NCBI GenBank assembly: GCA_007123395.1
Contig: SKLD01000350.1
Coordinates: 1 to 7,400, forward strand
Length of the DNA stretch: 7,400 bases
From: Opitutales bacterium
Lineage (GTDB): Bacteria > Verrucomicrobiota > Verrucomicrobiia > Opitutales > Oceanipulchritudinaceae
Direction of reading: 5' to 3'
A program made the position numbers and the translations under genes. The stretch's first letter is position 1. The number at the start of each line of letters is the position of its first letter. Shown here in pieces: positions 1 through 6,922 of this stretch. The notes beneath the pieces were generated by a model, which searched no databases, had not been told where the DNA came from, and saw only the letters and a list, made by a program, of their open reading frames with translations.

Positions 1-1319
1 AAGGTGATGGCGAAGGAAGCCTTCATCGCCCACCCGTAAATCGCGCCGAACATGCCTTCGCGGCGGTGGCCGTTCTTGATTTCGTCGTCATCGCAGACAT
101 CGGCGATGAGCGATTGGCCGAGGACGCCCACCCCGATCCAGAACATTCCGCCGGTGAGGGGGTCGAGCCAGATCAGCGATTGGACAACCGCGACGAGGGA
201 CGCGCCGACGGCTTCGAGGCTGCCCCAGCTCAACGGGGTGTCGAAGCGCCCGGGGCGGTAGACGATCCAGCGGATGCCGGCGTTCAGGATCATCATGCCG
301 TAGATAAACATGAAGCCGCGGATCTTCGTCATTTTGCCGGTCAGCCATACGATCAGGGGAATGCCGAGCACGCCGACCCCCGCGTAGCCGACGGTGACGA
401 TGAGCTTCCACTGGGTGCCGACCGACACATCGCCGTCGGAGAGGTAGTAGATCAGCAGATACCAATCCATATTGCTCGCGAAAATGCCCGCCACAATGGT
501 GAAGACGGCGAGCGTGCAGAGGATGGCGAAGGCGCGGTTTCTCAAGGTCAGCTTGGCGGACTGCCAGAAGGGATCCTTCCGGCCGCGCTGCTCTTTGACA
601 TGGATGTAGTAGTTGCGCTCCTTGCCGAAGAAGGCGGGGAGCATGCCGAAGAGGGTCATGCCGATACCGCCGTAGATCGCGGCGGACAGGCGGATGCCCT
701 CCATCTGTTCCTCAGTGCTCAGTGAAACCGATTCGACGTAGCCGTATTTCCATGCGATGAAGGTGAGGGAGAGGGGAATCAGTCCCATGTAGGTCATTTC
801 GCCGAGGCGGTTCCAGAACGTGACATACCCTTGCACCGAGGTGCGCTCATCGTAATCCGGCGTCATCTCATACGTGAGGGCGATGAAGGGAACTGAGAAA
901 ATCGTGTAGGAGGTGTAGAAGAGCAGACTGGTCACGAGGAACCACGTGAGTTTGCCGGCGTCGCTCCAGTGCAGGGGGATCATCCAGATTGAGGCGAAGG
1001 TGAGCCCCATGAGAACCGCGCCGAGAAGGATGAAGGGTCGGCGGCGCCCGAAGCGGGATTTGAAGTTGTCGGACAGGTTGCCCATGATGGGGTCGGTGAT
1101 CGCGTCCCAAAGCAGGGGGATGGCGAGAACGATGCCCACCCAGAAGGCATTGATGCCGAGGATCATGTTGAGCACGCCCTGGCCCGTGGTGCGGACGCTT
1201 TGATTGCCGAGCGAAACGGTGAGCCCGCCGGTTCCGACAGAGAACTTCTCGCGAAAGCTCAGTTTGCCGTTCGTCAATCCGTTGGCCATGGCAGGGCCGG
1301 GCGCTGAAGACGTGTCCAT
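1..1319 (-). CDS. GPH-family sugar:cation symporter (MFS-type), C-terminus cut by window edge
   Basis: Inner-membrane symporter of the glycoside-pentoside-hexuronide:cation family, predicted to import a sugar or short oligosaccharide with Na+ or H+. The reading frame runs without a stop from the ATG at 1317-1319 to the window edge, giving 439 residues; family members are usually about 450-500, so only the last part is missing. Family hallmarks are visible: DPIMGNLSDN at residues 76-85 followed by RFGRRRPF at 89-96, the loop TYEMTPDYDERT at 149-160, and a cytoplasmic loop with DVCDDDEIKNGHRREG at 407-422. Roughly ten hydrophobic segments alternate with these loops. The start is fixed by a strong Shine-Dalgarno sequence just upstream; an in-frame ATG at residue 11 is less likely. 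It follows the GH50 gene after 16 nt, so its substrate is probably a product of that enzyme (neoagaro-oligosaccharide, galactose or similar). Family is secure; the substrate is inference. Confidence 0.93.
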   Translation of the reverse strand, partial: MDTSSAPGPAMANGLTNGKLSFREKFSVGTGGLTVSLGNQSVRTTGQGVLNMILGINAFWVGIVLAIPLLWDAITDPIMGNLSDNFKSRFGRRRPFILLGAVLMGLTFASIWMIPLHWSDAGKLTWFLVTSLLFYTSYTIFSVPFIALTYEMTPDYDERTSVQGYVTFWNRLGEMTYMGLIPLSLTFIAWKYGYVESVSLSTEEQMEGIRLSAAIYGGIGMTLFGMLPAFFGKERNYYIHVKEQRGRKDPFWQSAKLTLRNRAFAILCTLAVFTIVAGIFASNMDWYLLIYYLSDGDVSVGTQWKLIVTVGYAGVGVLGIPLIVWLTGKMTKIRGFMFIYGMMILNAGIRWIVYRPGRFDTPLSWGSLEAVGASLVAVVQSLIWLDPLTGGMFWIGVGVLGQSLIADVCDDDEIKNGHRREGMFGAIYGWAMKASFAIT

Positions 1320-1324
1320 TGGTG

Positions 1325-1332
1325 TCCTTCCT
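1325..1332 (-). promoter_or_regulatory. Ribosome binding site of the GPH symporter gene
   Basis: On the minus strand the 16-nt gap between the hydrolase stop and the symporter ATG contains AGGAAGGA, five bases before the ATG. It is a good Shine-Dalgarno match and decides the symporter start. It is the only strong one in the window; the upstream genes rely on overlapping or weakly preceded starts. Confidence 0.8.
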
Positions 1333-1335
1333 GAT

Positions 1336-4300
1336 TTACCGCGCGCTCTGATAAAGCGTGCGCCCCGCCTCTTCCATGGCGCGGATCAATTCTTCGTTCG
1401 GCATATCGGCGACATCGAAGAGGCCGATGTGATAATTCTCGCCGTCGTAGCGGCCGGCCGCGTTCTGATCACGCCATTGGAACCAATGCACGCCGATGAT
1501 CTGAGGGTGTTCGACCGCCTCCGCCACGTAGCGGCGCAGCAGACGGCCCTGCTGGACGGCATCCTGGGCGCTGCGCAGACCGCCGCCAAGGTTGTTGCCC
1601 GATACATTGGCGAAATGAAATTCCGCGATCAAGACCGGCTTGTCTGTGGCACCGTAGTGGCGGGGTTCGGGCCGATAGGAATAGATATTCGCGCTGATGA
1701 CGTCGGCATGCCGCGCCAAGGCGGCAACGACTTCCGGCGGGCCGGCGTTCATGCGGCACCCGAGGTAAAGAACGTTGGGTGCGTATGCGGTGAGTTCCTC
1801 GCGGATCATGCTAAAGAAGGTGTCGGCAAAGAGTGTCGCCAGCGCGGAGCAATCATCGCGGTCCGCTCGGGAGAAGAGGGCGGGATCGGTGGTCGTCAAG
1901 AGGTCGTCCCATTCCGCCAGAGAGGTGTTCCACGCCGCGTTCAACGCGCCGACCGAGCCGTATTTTTCCCGCAGCCAGTCACGGAACACCCGGCGGGCCG
2001 CCGTGTCCGTCTCATGATGCCCGAGTACGGCGGCGATCAAGAGGCGGGCATCGTTCTTCCAATGAAGCTCGTTGTCGACGAATGCGCCAAGGCACCACGG
2101 ATCGTCGCGGAACGAAACGGGGTATTCGTTCAAGGCCGTGCGCACGCCCTTGCGGGTTGCCGGGTCGAATGGATCCGGAAGCTTGGGGGCGGCCTCCGGA
2201 TACTCGTAATGGAGCATGGCCACATAGGGCACCTCGCGGCGCTTGACGATCGCGGGATCGGACCACGCGCCGATGGTGTTGATCTTGGCATAGCGCAGAC
2301 GCCGGATGTCCTTGTCGACTTGCTTTTGCTCCCAGCCCTCGCCGTATTTCCGGTACAAATTCGCGGCCGTGAAATCGTAGTGGGGCACATTATGCCTCGC
2401 GCGGAAGTTTTCCTCGACGGTCAGCTTAACGTGGAAGCGGCCGAACTCCGGATCGTCTTCGGCGGGCAGGTCCTCGAAGACGGCGGGGTCGCGTTCGGTG
2501 GGGGTTTGGCCGGCGAACTCAATGCCGACCGTGTTCACGCCGAACGACCAGAAGAGGCGGCCCTCCGGATCGACAAACCACCAGCGTCCATCCACCTTCT
2601 CGGTGCGAAAGTAACCGGTGGCCTCAAGCTGCGGCCCGCTTTTCCAACCGCCGTATTGATTCAGGTCGGGGGCCTCGCCGAACCGCGCGGCGAGCGCGGC
2701 TTCGATGTCAATACCGGCCCGGATGTCCTCGTCGGACCGGACCTTTTCCGGCCAGTCGTTGTGGATATACTGACCGAAGCGGTCGATGAAGGGCAGGACA
2801 CCGGCCAAATCAGGCCGCATGGTTTGCAAGGCGAACATCGGTCCGAGTTCGAAGGAGTGGGTGCCTTCCGCACGGCCGGTGATGACCAACTCCCTCACCC
2901 TGCCGGGATTGAAAGTGTGCCAATGCCGGAACGCTCCGCTGGGTCGTCCCGACATCCTCAAGTAGGCGGGATGTGTCTCGGCATAGTCGGCTCGGCGCTG
3001 GAGCGCGATCCCGAGCGGGATCTCCTCCCCCGCTTTGACGATGGTGCGGCCCAGCGCGGAGTTGGACCACGTGGTGGCCCCTTCGTTGCGCAGGACCATG
3101 TCCAGAGTCAGTTCGGTCGCGCCGGTGTTGCGCAGCATCAGGCCGAGCACGCGGATATCGCTCATGTCCCACGCGTCACCCGACTCCGGCTTTAGGACCA
3201 TGCGGAAGTTGCCGTCGCCCCGCGCGGCGGTCACGCCATCTTCCGTGCTCCACTCGATCCCGTCGGCTCTCTCAATCGTATAGGAAAGGCCGTGGCGGGA
3301 GGTATCGTCTTCTTCCTCCTCGCTCCAGAGCGCCTCAAGGGTTTCGAGGAGAGATGCGGACGTATCCGTTCCGATCTCGTACATCCGTTCGGCCATCCTT
3401 CTCGTCGCTGTAGTGATATTCGGATACGGCGTGTCGGTGACATCCACGAATCCGATCTGATAGTTTTCGCCGGGCTGTCCGGAGACGGACGGCCGTCCGG
3501 CGGCGGACTGATCGGGGAAGGCGAACCAATGGGTGCCCACCATGTTGGGATGCCTGAGCGAGGATACGACATAGGTGATATAGGCGCGGGCGCGCTGCGT
3601 TTGGTCGCCGACGGGCCACAGCCCCACCCCGGGCACGCCGCGGTCCGGCGCCGCGAAATGGAATTCGGTGTCCATGGCGGGCATGTCCACGCCGCGCGGA
3701 AGCGTGACACCGGACAACGGTTCATAGCTGTTGAGGCTGAGAACGTCGACATACTTGGCCGATTCCTGATAAACTTCAAGCGGCGCCTTGTGCTGGCGGG
3801 AACCCAGATACAAGTGGTTGGGCAAGGCCTCGCGCATGGCCTCGCGACAGAGACGGTAATACGTTCCCGAAATATACCGCTTCAACTCGACGATGTCGGC
3901 CTTTAGGGCCTCGGTCTCCTCCTCCGGCAAGGCTCCGATGTCCTCCCACGCGCCATAACTTGTCTCCCATGCGGCGTTCAGCTTCTCGATGGAATCGTAT
4001 TTGTCCTTCAACCAGTTCATGCAAGCCACGCGGGCGGGCAGGTCATGGCGGCGCCTGAAGGCGTTGTGGACAAACGGTTCGGTCCAGTAAATCTCGTTGT
4101 CGATGAAGACGCCGACGACCCACGGATCCTCGGGATCCGGCACGATACGGCGCAGGCCGGCCATGACCCGCTCCTTGAAATCTTCCGCGAACGGATCGGC
4201 GATCTTCTTGCCAAGGGGCGACCAATCGCCGCCCACATGCAAAACGGGGGTGTAGGGGGTCCGTTGATCCTCCATCAGTTCGAGATCGGACCATGCGCCC

Positions 4301-5451
4301 AAGGTATTCATCCCCCAACTCCGGAGGCGGCGGTGAACCCGGTCGTTGGCGGGTTCGCGCCAATCCGCACCGAAGGTCCGGACGAGATTGGCGACGGCGA
4401 AACGGGCACGCTGATCGGCGATCACGCCCTCCATGAGGGCGTCGTCCTCGTCCGGCAACCATGCGAACAGTTCCTCCCGTCCGGGAACCGGAGTGATCTG
4501 TTGAAAACCGACGCTGTTCGCGCCGTGGGAGAAGAAGAGGCGGCCCTCGGGATCGACCAGCCACCACTTGTCCTCGTACTTCTCGGTGCGGAAGAAGCCG
4601 GTCGCTTCCAACTGCGGGCCCTCCGCCCAACCGCCGTATTGATTGAACGCGCGCGGGCCTTTGTCCCCGGCCATGGCGGCCGCTTCCGCTTCATGCCGCC
4701 GCCGCAGTTCGTCCGCCGCATGCAATTTGCCGGGCCAGTTCAATTGGCGCACCTGGCCGAATTTATCGAGGTAGGGCAATTCCAGCAGATCGGCATTGGC
4801 CTCCGCGCCGTAGGGCTGCGCCACGCTGATGACCAAATCATCCAGATCAAGGACATCGGCGGTGGAGTGAATGAGGAGGCGGCAGGCAATGACATTGGCC
4901 GGATCAAAGGCCTTCCAGTGCGTGCGGTGGCCGTTGGGCTTTCCGCTTTGGCTGTCGAAGAGGGGCGGTGCGTCGTTGAGATCTTCGGCGCGCGGAAAGG
5001 GAAAGCCGAGGGTCGCGCGCTCTCCCGGCATGACAAAGGCTTGCGAACGCGTGCTGTTGGCCCAATCCAGCGCGCCGGGATTATCGAGCCGGCCCCGGAT
5101 CCAGACGAGGCCGGGACCGTTGTTCACGAAGTCGACGCGGAAATACGCGTGCCCGGAGATATCCCAGCGGCCTTCCTCCGGGCGCAGCACCACCGTCGCT
5201 TGTTTGTTCGGCAGGTCGCCGGACAGGCGGAAGCTGTGCTCACCGGAACCGGCGAAACGGAGGTTCCCGGGCGGGGCGCTGATTACATCGGTGATGAAGC
5301 GGTCCGGAGCGAGGATGTCCCCGATGTTTCGCGTGACGGAGGTTCCCGCCTCGCCCTCCGGCTGCGCGGCGGCGGCGGGGCCACCGCTCCAGACAGCGGC
5401 CAGCGCGGTGACGAAGAGAGCGGAGGGGAATAGGCGTTGGTGAGGTTTCAT
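1336..5451 (-). CDS. Secreted tandem two-module GH50 glycoside hydrolase (beta-agarase-like), 1371 aa
   Basis: Predicted exported hydrolase of family GH50, whose characterised members are beta-agarases cutting beta-1,4 links of agarose by a retaining mechanism. Residues 1-30 are a Sec signal peptide (basic start, hydrophobic core, AAAA before the likely cleavage). Then come two homologous units. Unit 1 has a beta-sandwich-like domain (about 60-212) and a barrel domain (about 225-695). After an acidic linker (EEEEDD, 711-716), unit 2 has a sandwich-like domain (about 722-875) and a barrel (about 885-1371). Shared motifs are NQYGGW (270 and 931), GPQLEATG (278 and 939), DPEGRLF (300 and 961), DNE (451-453 and 1126-1128) and EFHF (596-599 and 1277-1280). 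E453/E1128 are the predicted acid/base and E596/E1277 the predicted nucleophiles. Ordinary GH50 proteins hold one unit of about 650-800 residues. The start is chosen at the ATG opening a normal signal peptide; an ATG nine codons upstream (5476-5478) overlaps the sulfatase stop as ATGA and is possible. The frame stays open further upstream, but that arginine/proline-rich extension is a shadow of the sulfatase. Family is well supported; exact substrate is inferred. Confidence 0.88.
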   Translation of the reverse strand: MKPHQRLFPSALFVTALAAVWSGGPAAAAQPEGEAGTSVTRNIGDILAPDRFITDVISAPPGNLRFAGSGEHSFRLSGDLPNKQATVVLRPEEGRWDISGHAYFRVDFVNNGPGLVWIRGRLDNPGALDWANSTRSQAFVMPGERATLGFPFPRAEDLNDAPPLFDSQSGKPNGHRTHWKAFDPANVIACRLLIHSTADVLDLDDLVISVAQPYGAEANADLLELPYLDKFGQVRQLNWPGKLHAADELRRRHEAEAAAMAGDKGPRAFNQYGGWAEGPQLEATGFFRTEKYEDKWWLVDPEGRLFFSHGANSVGFQQITPVPGREELFAWLPDEDDALMEGVIADQRARFAVANLVRTFGADWREPANDRVHRRLRSWGMNTLGAWSDLELMEDQRTPYTPVLHVGGDWSPLGKKIADPFAEDFKERVMAGLRRIVPDPEDPWVVGVFIDNEIYWTEPFVHNAFRRRHDLPARVACMNWLKDKYDSIEKLNAAWETSYGAWEDIGALPEEETEALKADIVELKRYISGTYYRLCREAMREALPNHLYLGSRQHKAPLEVYQESAKYVDVLSLNSYEPLSGVTLPRGVDMPAMDTEFHFAAPDRGVPGVGLWPVGDQTQRARAYITYVVSSLRHPNMVGTHWFAFPDQSAAGRPSVSGQPGENYQIGFVDVTDTPYPNITTATRRMAERMYEIGTDTSASLLETLEALWSEEEEDDTSRHGLSYTIERADGIEWSTEDGVTAARGDGNFRMVLKPESGDAWDMSDIRVLGLMLRNTGATELTLDMVLRNEGATTWSNSALGRTIVKAGEEIPLGIALQRRADYAETHPAYLRMSGRPSGAFRHWHTFNPGRVRELVITGRAEGTHSFELGPMFALQTMRPDLAGVLPFIDRFGQYIHNDWPEKVRSDEDIRAGIDIEAALAARFGEAPDLNQYGGWKSGPQLEATGYFRTEKVDGRWWFVDPEGRLFWSFGVNTVGIEFAGQTPTERDPAVFEDLPAEDDPEFGRFHVKLTVEENFRARHNVPHYDFTAANLYRKYGEGWEQKQVDKDIRRLRYAKINTIGAWSDPAIVKRREVPYVAMLHYEYPEAAPKLPDPFDPATRKGVRTALNEYPVSFRDDPWCLGAFVDNELHWKNDARLLIAAVLGHHETDTAARRVFRDWLREKYGSVGALNAAWNTSLAEWDDLLTTTDPALFSRADRDDCSALATLFADTFFSMIREELTAYAPNVLYLGCRMNAGPPEVVAALARHADVISANIYSYRPEPRHYGATDKPVLIAEFHFANVSGNNLGGGLRSAQDAVQQGRLLRRYVAEAVEHPQIIGVHWFQWRDQNAAGRYDGENYHIGLFDVADMPNEELIRAMEEAGRTLYQSAR
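1339..3294 (-). other. Module 2 of the tandem GH50 protein (about residues 720-1371)
   Basis: Second GH50 unit, ending at the C-terminus of the protein. The predicted acid/base is E1128 in FVDNELHW and the nucleophile E1277 in IAEFHF. It differs from module 1 by a longer segment between TVGIEF and the NLYRKYG motif (about 978-1037), by SFG instead of SHG after DPEGRLF, and by a glycine/asparagine-rich loop (NVSGNNLGGG) after the nucleophile where module 1 has DRG. It keeps HWFQW and GRYDGENY, so its active site is likely intact. Boundaries are approximate. Confidence 0.75.
2551..2661 (-). repeat. Best-conserved DNA stretch of the internal duplication, module 2 copy
   Basis: These 111 bases encode residues 931-967 (NQYGGW through DPEGRLF). 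They align without gaps to 4534-4644 at an offset of 1983 bases (661 codons), with 85 of 111 bases identical in my hand alignment. The match shows the two units share ancestry; the rest of the units is much more diverged. Confidence 0.8.
3337..5274 (-). other. Module 1 of the tandem GH50 protein (about residues 60-705)
   Basis: First GH50 unit: a carbohydrate-binding-like sandwich, then a catalytic barrel. The predicted acid/base is E453 in FIDNEIYW and the nucleophile E596 in DTEFHF. The loop after the nucleophile keeps a DRG (603-605) and a QRA near 619-621, followed by VGTHWF, which I recall as GH50-like. Two departures are seen: the stretch after HWF reads AFPDQ where module 2 has QWRDQ, and a short insertion (PSVSGQP) sits between AGR and GENY. 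Boundaries are approximate and set by comparison with module 2. Confidence 0.75.
4534..4644 (-). repeat. Best-conserved DNA stretch of the internal duplication, module 1 copy
   Basis: This stretch encodes residues 270-306 (NQYGGW through DPEGRLF) and is the direct-repeat partner of 2551-2661. The first 15 and last 14 or more bases of the two copies are identical; differences cluster where the residues between TEK and WW differ. Confidence 0.8.
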
Positions 5452-5474
5452 GACTGGATTGCTTCGGATCGGGG

Positions 5475-6920
5475 TCATTGGGCCTGCGGGCGCTGACGCC
5501 GAAGAAACGCTTCGCGCTCCCAAGGGCTGCGGTAGCGGGGCGCACGGTTGTTCATGAGGGCGCGATGGCTCTCGTAGGTGACGTGCGTCCAGTCTTCGCC
5601 CTCGTACCACAAGGGAAGGACCATATCCTGATCCCATGCAATGAGGGCGGCCTTCATGCGCGCGAAGACTTCCGGGTGGCTTTCGCGCAGATCGTCGGTT
5701 TCGGCGAGATCCTCCTCCAGGTTGTATAGACGGTAGCCGTAGCCTTCCACGCGGATGAGTTTGAAAGGTCCGTCGCGCATCGCGGCGAAGCGGTCCTTGC
5801 GCCAATACAAACGGTGATGCGGCGGGCCGGCGCGGTCGCCCCGGAGAAAGGGCACGAGATCGACCCCGTCGAGCGGCTTGCCGGGCGTGCGCTGGAGGCC
5901 GGCGGCGGCGATGGACGTGGCCATTACGTCGAGCGAGCTGCTGAGGCCGTCGTAGCGCTGTCCTCCCGGAATCGCGGCGGGCCATGTGACGAAAAAGGGC
6001 ACGCGGTGACCGCCCTCGAACTTGTTGCCTTTCCAGCCCTTGAGCGGGTAATTACTGGTTTGGTTGTTCCAGTGCCCCGCCCCCCCGTTGTCGCTGAAGA
6101 AAAAGATGAGGGTGTTCTCAAGGGTTCCCTGCGACTCAAGGTAGTCCGTGATACGCCCCATGTTTTCGTCGAGGGACCAGAGCATGGCGGCGAGTTCGCG
6201 GCGGGTATGGCCCTCAAACTTTTCGAGGTGCTCCTCTTTGGCCTCCATGGGGGTGTGGGGCGTGTTGTAGCTAAGGTAGATGAACCACGGCTGATCGCCC
6301 GAAGCCTCCATGAACTCAAGCGCGCGATCGGTGAATTTATCCGTGAGGTAGCCCTCGAAGTCCACCTGGCGGCGGTTGTGGAGGATGGCGCGGTAGTTTC
6401 CGGGCTGATCCACCTCCGGATCCGGGAAGTAGGAACGCGAGCCTTCGAGGAATCCCCAAAAGTCGTCAAAGCCGCGGTTATTCGGATGAAACATCGTTTT
6501 ATTGCCCACGTGCCACTTGCCGATAGCCTGCGTGCGGTAACCCGCCGTGCGCAGAGCGTCGGCAATGGTGGTCTCCTCGGGACACATACCGAGATGGGAC
6601 GGCGGCACGTTCGATTCGTGGCCGAACCTTTGTTGATACCGACCGGTCAGGATAGCCGCCCGCGAGGGGCTGCACGTGGTGGCGGTGACATGGCCGTCGG
6701 TGAGGATGGCCCCCATGCCGGCGAGGCGGTCGATGTTCGGGGAAGGCAGATCTTCGCTGCCCATAAAACCAAAATCGTTGTAGCCGGCGTCGTCGAGGAC
6801 GACCACGAGGATGTTGGGTTGCGTAAGGGGCGCGGCGGCGGCGGATTCCATGGACGGCAGGGTTGAGAGGGTGAGCAGACCCGGGAGGGCCAAGGCGGGG
6901 CGAAGGTGGCGGCGCTTCAT
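5475..6920 (-). CDS. Secreted family S1 (formylglycine-dependent) sulfatase
   Basis: Hydrolyses sulfate esters, here probably on a polysaccharide or its fragments outside the cytoplasm. It has 481 residues, normal for the family. Residues 1-30 form a Sec signal peptide (MKRRH start, hydrophobic core, AAAA). The signature CSPSRAAILTGR begins at C83, the cysteine expected to be converted to formylglycine, with R87. Predicted calcium ligands are D43, D44, D277 and N278. Further active-site residues by comparison with arylsulfatase A are K135 and H137 in GKWH, H222 in TPHTP, and K297 in KGNKFEGG. All key residues are present, so it should be active once matured; no maturase gene is in the window. 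Its ATG shares one base with the stop of the upstream sulfatase (TGATG), suggesting translational coupling. The frame remains open far upstream, but that part overlaps the other sulfatase and is arginine/proline-rich. The C-terminal tail after about residue 430 is rich in charged and aromatic residues. The sulfation position attacked cannot be read from the sequence. Confidence 0.95.
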   Translation of the reverse strand: MKRRHLRPALALPGLLTLSTLPSMESAAAAPLTQPNILVVVLDDAGYNDFGFMGSEDLPSPNIDRLAGMGAILTDGHVTATTCSPSRAAILTGRYQQRFGHESNVPPSHLGMCPEETTIADALRTAGYRTQAIGKWHVGNKTMFHPNNRGFDDFWGFLEGSRSYFPDPEVDQPGNYRAILHNRRQVDFEGYLTDKFTDRALEFMEASGDQPWFIYLSYNTPHTPMEAKEEHLEKFEGHTRRELAAMLWSLDENMGRITDYLESQGTLENTLIFFFSDNGGAGHWNNQTSNYPLKGWKGNKFEGGHRVPFFVTWPAAIPGGQRYDGLSSSLDVMATSIAAAGLQRTPGKPLDGVDLVPFLRGDRAGPPHHRLYWRKDRFAAMRDGPFKLIRVEGYGYRLYNLEEDLAETDDLRESHPEVFARMKAALIAWDQDMVLPLWYEGEDWTHVTYESHRALMNNRAPRYRSPWEREAFLRRQRPQAQ

Positions 6921-6922
6921 CA
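6918..6922 (-). promoter_or_regulatory. TGATG stop/start overlap joining the two sulfatase genes
   Basis: On the minus strand the TGA of the upstream sulfatase and the ATG of the downstream one share one base. A G-rich stretch (GGGGGCGAG) lies just before the ATG and may act as a weak ribosome binding site. The arrangement favours translation of the second gene by ribosomes ending the first. Confidence 0.7.

Noticed and set aside
66..725. 219-codon open frame on the plus strand
   Set aside because: Antisense to the GPH symporter, which carries all family hallmarks across this stretch.
1204..3195. 663-codon open frame on the plus strand
   Set aside because: It lies antisense within the GH50 gene and symporter start, in a GC-rich region where shadow frames stay open. 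Its translation has no recognisable domain, while the minus-strand frame has clear family motifs.
4045..5433. 462-codon open frame on the plus strand
   Set aside because: Antisense to the first GH50 unit and its signal peptide; no recognisable motif, no ribosome binding site I could see, and codon-driven shadow composition.
5452..5474. Possible promoter or terminator between the sulfatase and the GH50 gene
   Set aside because: The gap is only 23 nt, with no inverted repeat or T-run and no promoter-like boxes.
5452..5985. N-terminal extension of the GH50 frame by 178 residues
   Set aside because: It overlaps the sulfatase C-terminal coding region in another frame and is arginine/proline-rich without similarity to anything; a proper signal peptide begins at 5451.
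5814..6866. 350-codon open frame on the plus strand
   Set aside because: Antisense to the complete sulfatase, whose catalytic residues are all intact on the other strand.
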